From: Bradyrhizobium sp. WSM1417
GTDB taxonomy: Bacteria; Pseudomonadota; Alphaproteobacteria; Rhizobiales; Xanthobacteraceae
Direction: 5' to 3'
NCBI RefSeq assembly: GCF_000515415.1
Contig: NZ_KI911783.1
Span: 7,675,831-7,739,830 of the forward strand
Length of the DNA stretch: 64,000 nucleotides
Position numbers and translations under genes: made by a program. Of this stretch, positions 62,871 through 64,000 are shown one piece after another. The first letter of the stretch is position 1. Each line of letters starts with the position of its first letter. The notes under the pieces are model-generated. The model worked only from the letters and a program-made list of their open reading frames with translations, was not told the origin of the DNA and searched no databases.

Positions 62871-62908
62871 GCGAGTTGATCGCATTAACTTGCGATCCGC
62901 TAACTGCC

Positions 62909-63229
62909 TCAGTTCTTCACCGTCGGGATCTCCTCCGGCCGGGGCTGCTGCTGGCCCTGCTGGTACATTGCCAGTGCCTTGTCGAGCGCTTCGCGCAGCG
63001 CCAGCGCGGCGGCCACGCTGCAGCGCAGATGCGCGGTCTGGACCACGTCGACCCTGACGGCGGCGCCGACCGGCATCAACAGGTTTGCGGCAAGTTCGAT
63101 CTGAATCGCGCCGTTGTGGTGGCCGAAGCAGGATGCACCGTCGAAATAGATGATCGGCGCCCGCTCCGAGCTCGAGGTCGAAATGATGACAGGCCCCTGG
63201 CTGGTGGCGGGCGTTTCGGGATCGGCCAT
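62909..63229 (-). CDS. Small conserved hypothetical protein
   Basis: 106 residues from ATG 63229, with AAGGAG directly upstream. The core is IIYFDGASCFGHHNGAIQIE, followed by LMPVGAAVRVDVVQTAHLRCSVAAALALREALDKAL. It looks like an all-beta strand set and one long helix, broadly like DUF3467-type proteins, which is a weak guess. There is no signal or membrane span. It is convergent with the amidase gene, 38 bases away, and divergent from the thioesterase gene. Confidence 0.65.
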   Translation of the reverse strand: MADPETPATSQGPVIISTSSSERAPIIYFDGASCFGHHNGAIQIELAANLLMPVGAAVRVDVVQTAHLRCSVAAALALREALDKALAMYQQGQQQPRPEEIPTVKN

Positions 63230-63379
63230 GGGCACTCCTTGCGGCTAGTCGAACGAACGGGGCGCCCACCATCGTTGCTTCGGCCCGCCCTGTCGAGGCC
63301 AAACCGCCGCCGGCACGCCTGCCGTGGGACGCGCATCCGGGGTTTTGCGCCGCGCCCGCCACTGGTCTAGAACGTCGTC

Positions 63380-64000
63380 ATGTCCAGCTCACCGACCACA
63401 CTTTCGTTCGAGGACCTCGCCGAGGCGATCAAGGGCCGCCGCTCCGATTACGGCCATATCAGCGGGCTCCAGCTCGACCGGTTCGCGCCTCGCGAGGCCT
63501 GGTCCAGCCTGCCCTACCGTCCGGTCTTCGTCGGCGACACCGAGACCGGCGTCCTGCATGGCGGGGTCGTCACCGCGATGCTCGACGAGAGCTGCGGCAT
63601 GGCGGTGCAGCTCGCGCTTGACGGCACGAGCGCCATCGCGACGCTCGATCTGCGCATCGACTATCAGAAGCCGGCGACGCCCGGCCTCGCCATCAAGGCG
63701 CATTCGGTCTGCTACCGCACCACACGTTCGATCGCCTTCGTGCGCTCCACCGCCTATCAGGAGTCCGAGGACGATCCTGTCGCAACCGCGACAGCATGCT
63801 TCATGATCGGCGCCAACCGAACCAACATGCTCGCGGATCGCAGGATGGATTCGCCCGGCATCCCGTCGCTGGAGGCGCCGGACGATCCGGAAGGCCCGTT
63901 CGCCAACAGCCCGTTCGCGCGCTGCCTCGGCATTCGCGTCAACGATGACGACACACTGACGATGCCGTTCTCGCCAAAAATCATCGGCAATCCGATCCTG
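63380..64000 (+). CDS. Thioesterase, PaaI-type hot-dog protein, 3' end outside the window
   Basis: 207 codons from ATG 63380 to the window edge, no stop. The first hot-dog domain has the PaaI motif HGGVVTAMLDESCG (about residues 60-73) and YQKPATPGLAIKAHSV. From about residue 165 a second hot-dog-like segment begins (ANSPFARCLGIRVNDDDTLTMPFSPKIIGNPIL). So the protein is a double hot-dog, or a fusion of two thioesterases. It probably hydrolyses acyl-CoA thioesters in the cytosol. The start has no strong ribosome site; the frame is clear. Confidence 0.8.
   Translation, partial: MSSSPTTLSFEDLAEAIKGRRSDYGHISGLQLDRFAPREAWSSLPYRPVFVGDTETGVLHGGVVTAMLDESCGMAVQLALDGTSAIATLDLRIDYQKPATPGLAIKAHSVCYRTTRSIAFVRSTAYQESEDDPVATATACFMIGANRTNMLADRRMDSPGIPSLEAPDDPEGPFANSPFARCLGIRVNDDDTLTMPFSPKIIGNPIL

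Overview
The window looks like chromosomal DNA from an alphaproteobacterium of the Bradyrhizobium type. The sequence is GC-rich. It carries a short-form PutA of exactly 999 residues, the length known for the Bradyrhizobium enzyme. It has a PutR-type Lrp regulator, SorAB sulfite oxidation, many acyl-CoA enzymes, and several families of palindromic intergenic repeats that recur through the window. I saw no tRNA, rRNA, CRISPR array, transposase or phage gene. The organism call is an inference from gene content.

Layout. 1-6.6 kb: a partial exported protein, a possible nuclease-fold protein, a ThDP enzyme, an L,D-transpeptidase, a DUF2927 protein, a methyltransferase and a threonine-synthase-like PLP enzyme. 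6.87-10.2 kb: a three-gene URC-type pyrimidine-degradation cluster (GTP-cyclohydrolase-II-like Urc1, DUF1688 Urc4, UPRT-like Urc6). Its short leader holds two hairpins, the second of which looks like an intrinsic terminator. 10.3-13.4 kb: membrane proteins and an M48 peptidase. 13.8-16.5 kb: two tandem CYP153-like P450s. 16.7-22.7 kb: a LysR regulator with a near-perfect T-N11-A box, divergent from acyl-CoA dehydrogenase, CoA-transferase and hot-dog hydratase genes, then a benzoylformate-decarboxylase-like enzyme. 22.9-28.7 kb: an SDR, Hly-III, YcjX/YcjF, and a GT39 gene whose frame runs antisense through the end of ycjF. 29.1-30.8 kb: an adenylate cyclase with a haem-b-like membrane anchor and a [2Fe-2S] domain. 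31.1-38.9 kb: SorAB, cold-shock protein, PutR/PutA, a CaiB-family transferase and a GST-like protein. 38.9-45.4 kb: a 54-residue membrane protein, a haem-binding unknown, a coiled-coil membrane protein, a cNMP-domain/metallo-hydrolase pair, and LemA with two TPM-domain proteins. 45.6-53.4 kb: enoyl-CoA hydratase with a two-subunit acyl-CoA dehydrogenase, an orphan molybdenum hydroxylase subunit, a DHDPS-family lyase and a frameshifted VOC gene. 53.6-56.6 kb: a pseudo-HtrA protein coupled to a short LuxR-type regulator, convergent with a two-component system. 56.7-64 kb: a Gly/His-rich exported protein, Tex, a ring-opening amidohydrolase with an amidase, and a thioesterase cut by the window edge.

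The best candidates for unusual biology are: (i) the URC cluster, with its altered PRPP loop in the UPRT-like protein and its terminator-bearing leader, in the same window as a second cyclic-ureide hydrolase module; (ii) the pseudo-HtrA/LuxR operon; (iii) the redox-type cyclase, with a stand-alone cNMP-binding protein 11 kb away; (iv) the GT39 gene that appears to have lost its stop at a repeat. All functions are read from sequence motifs by eye. No database search was run.
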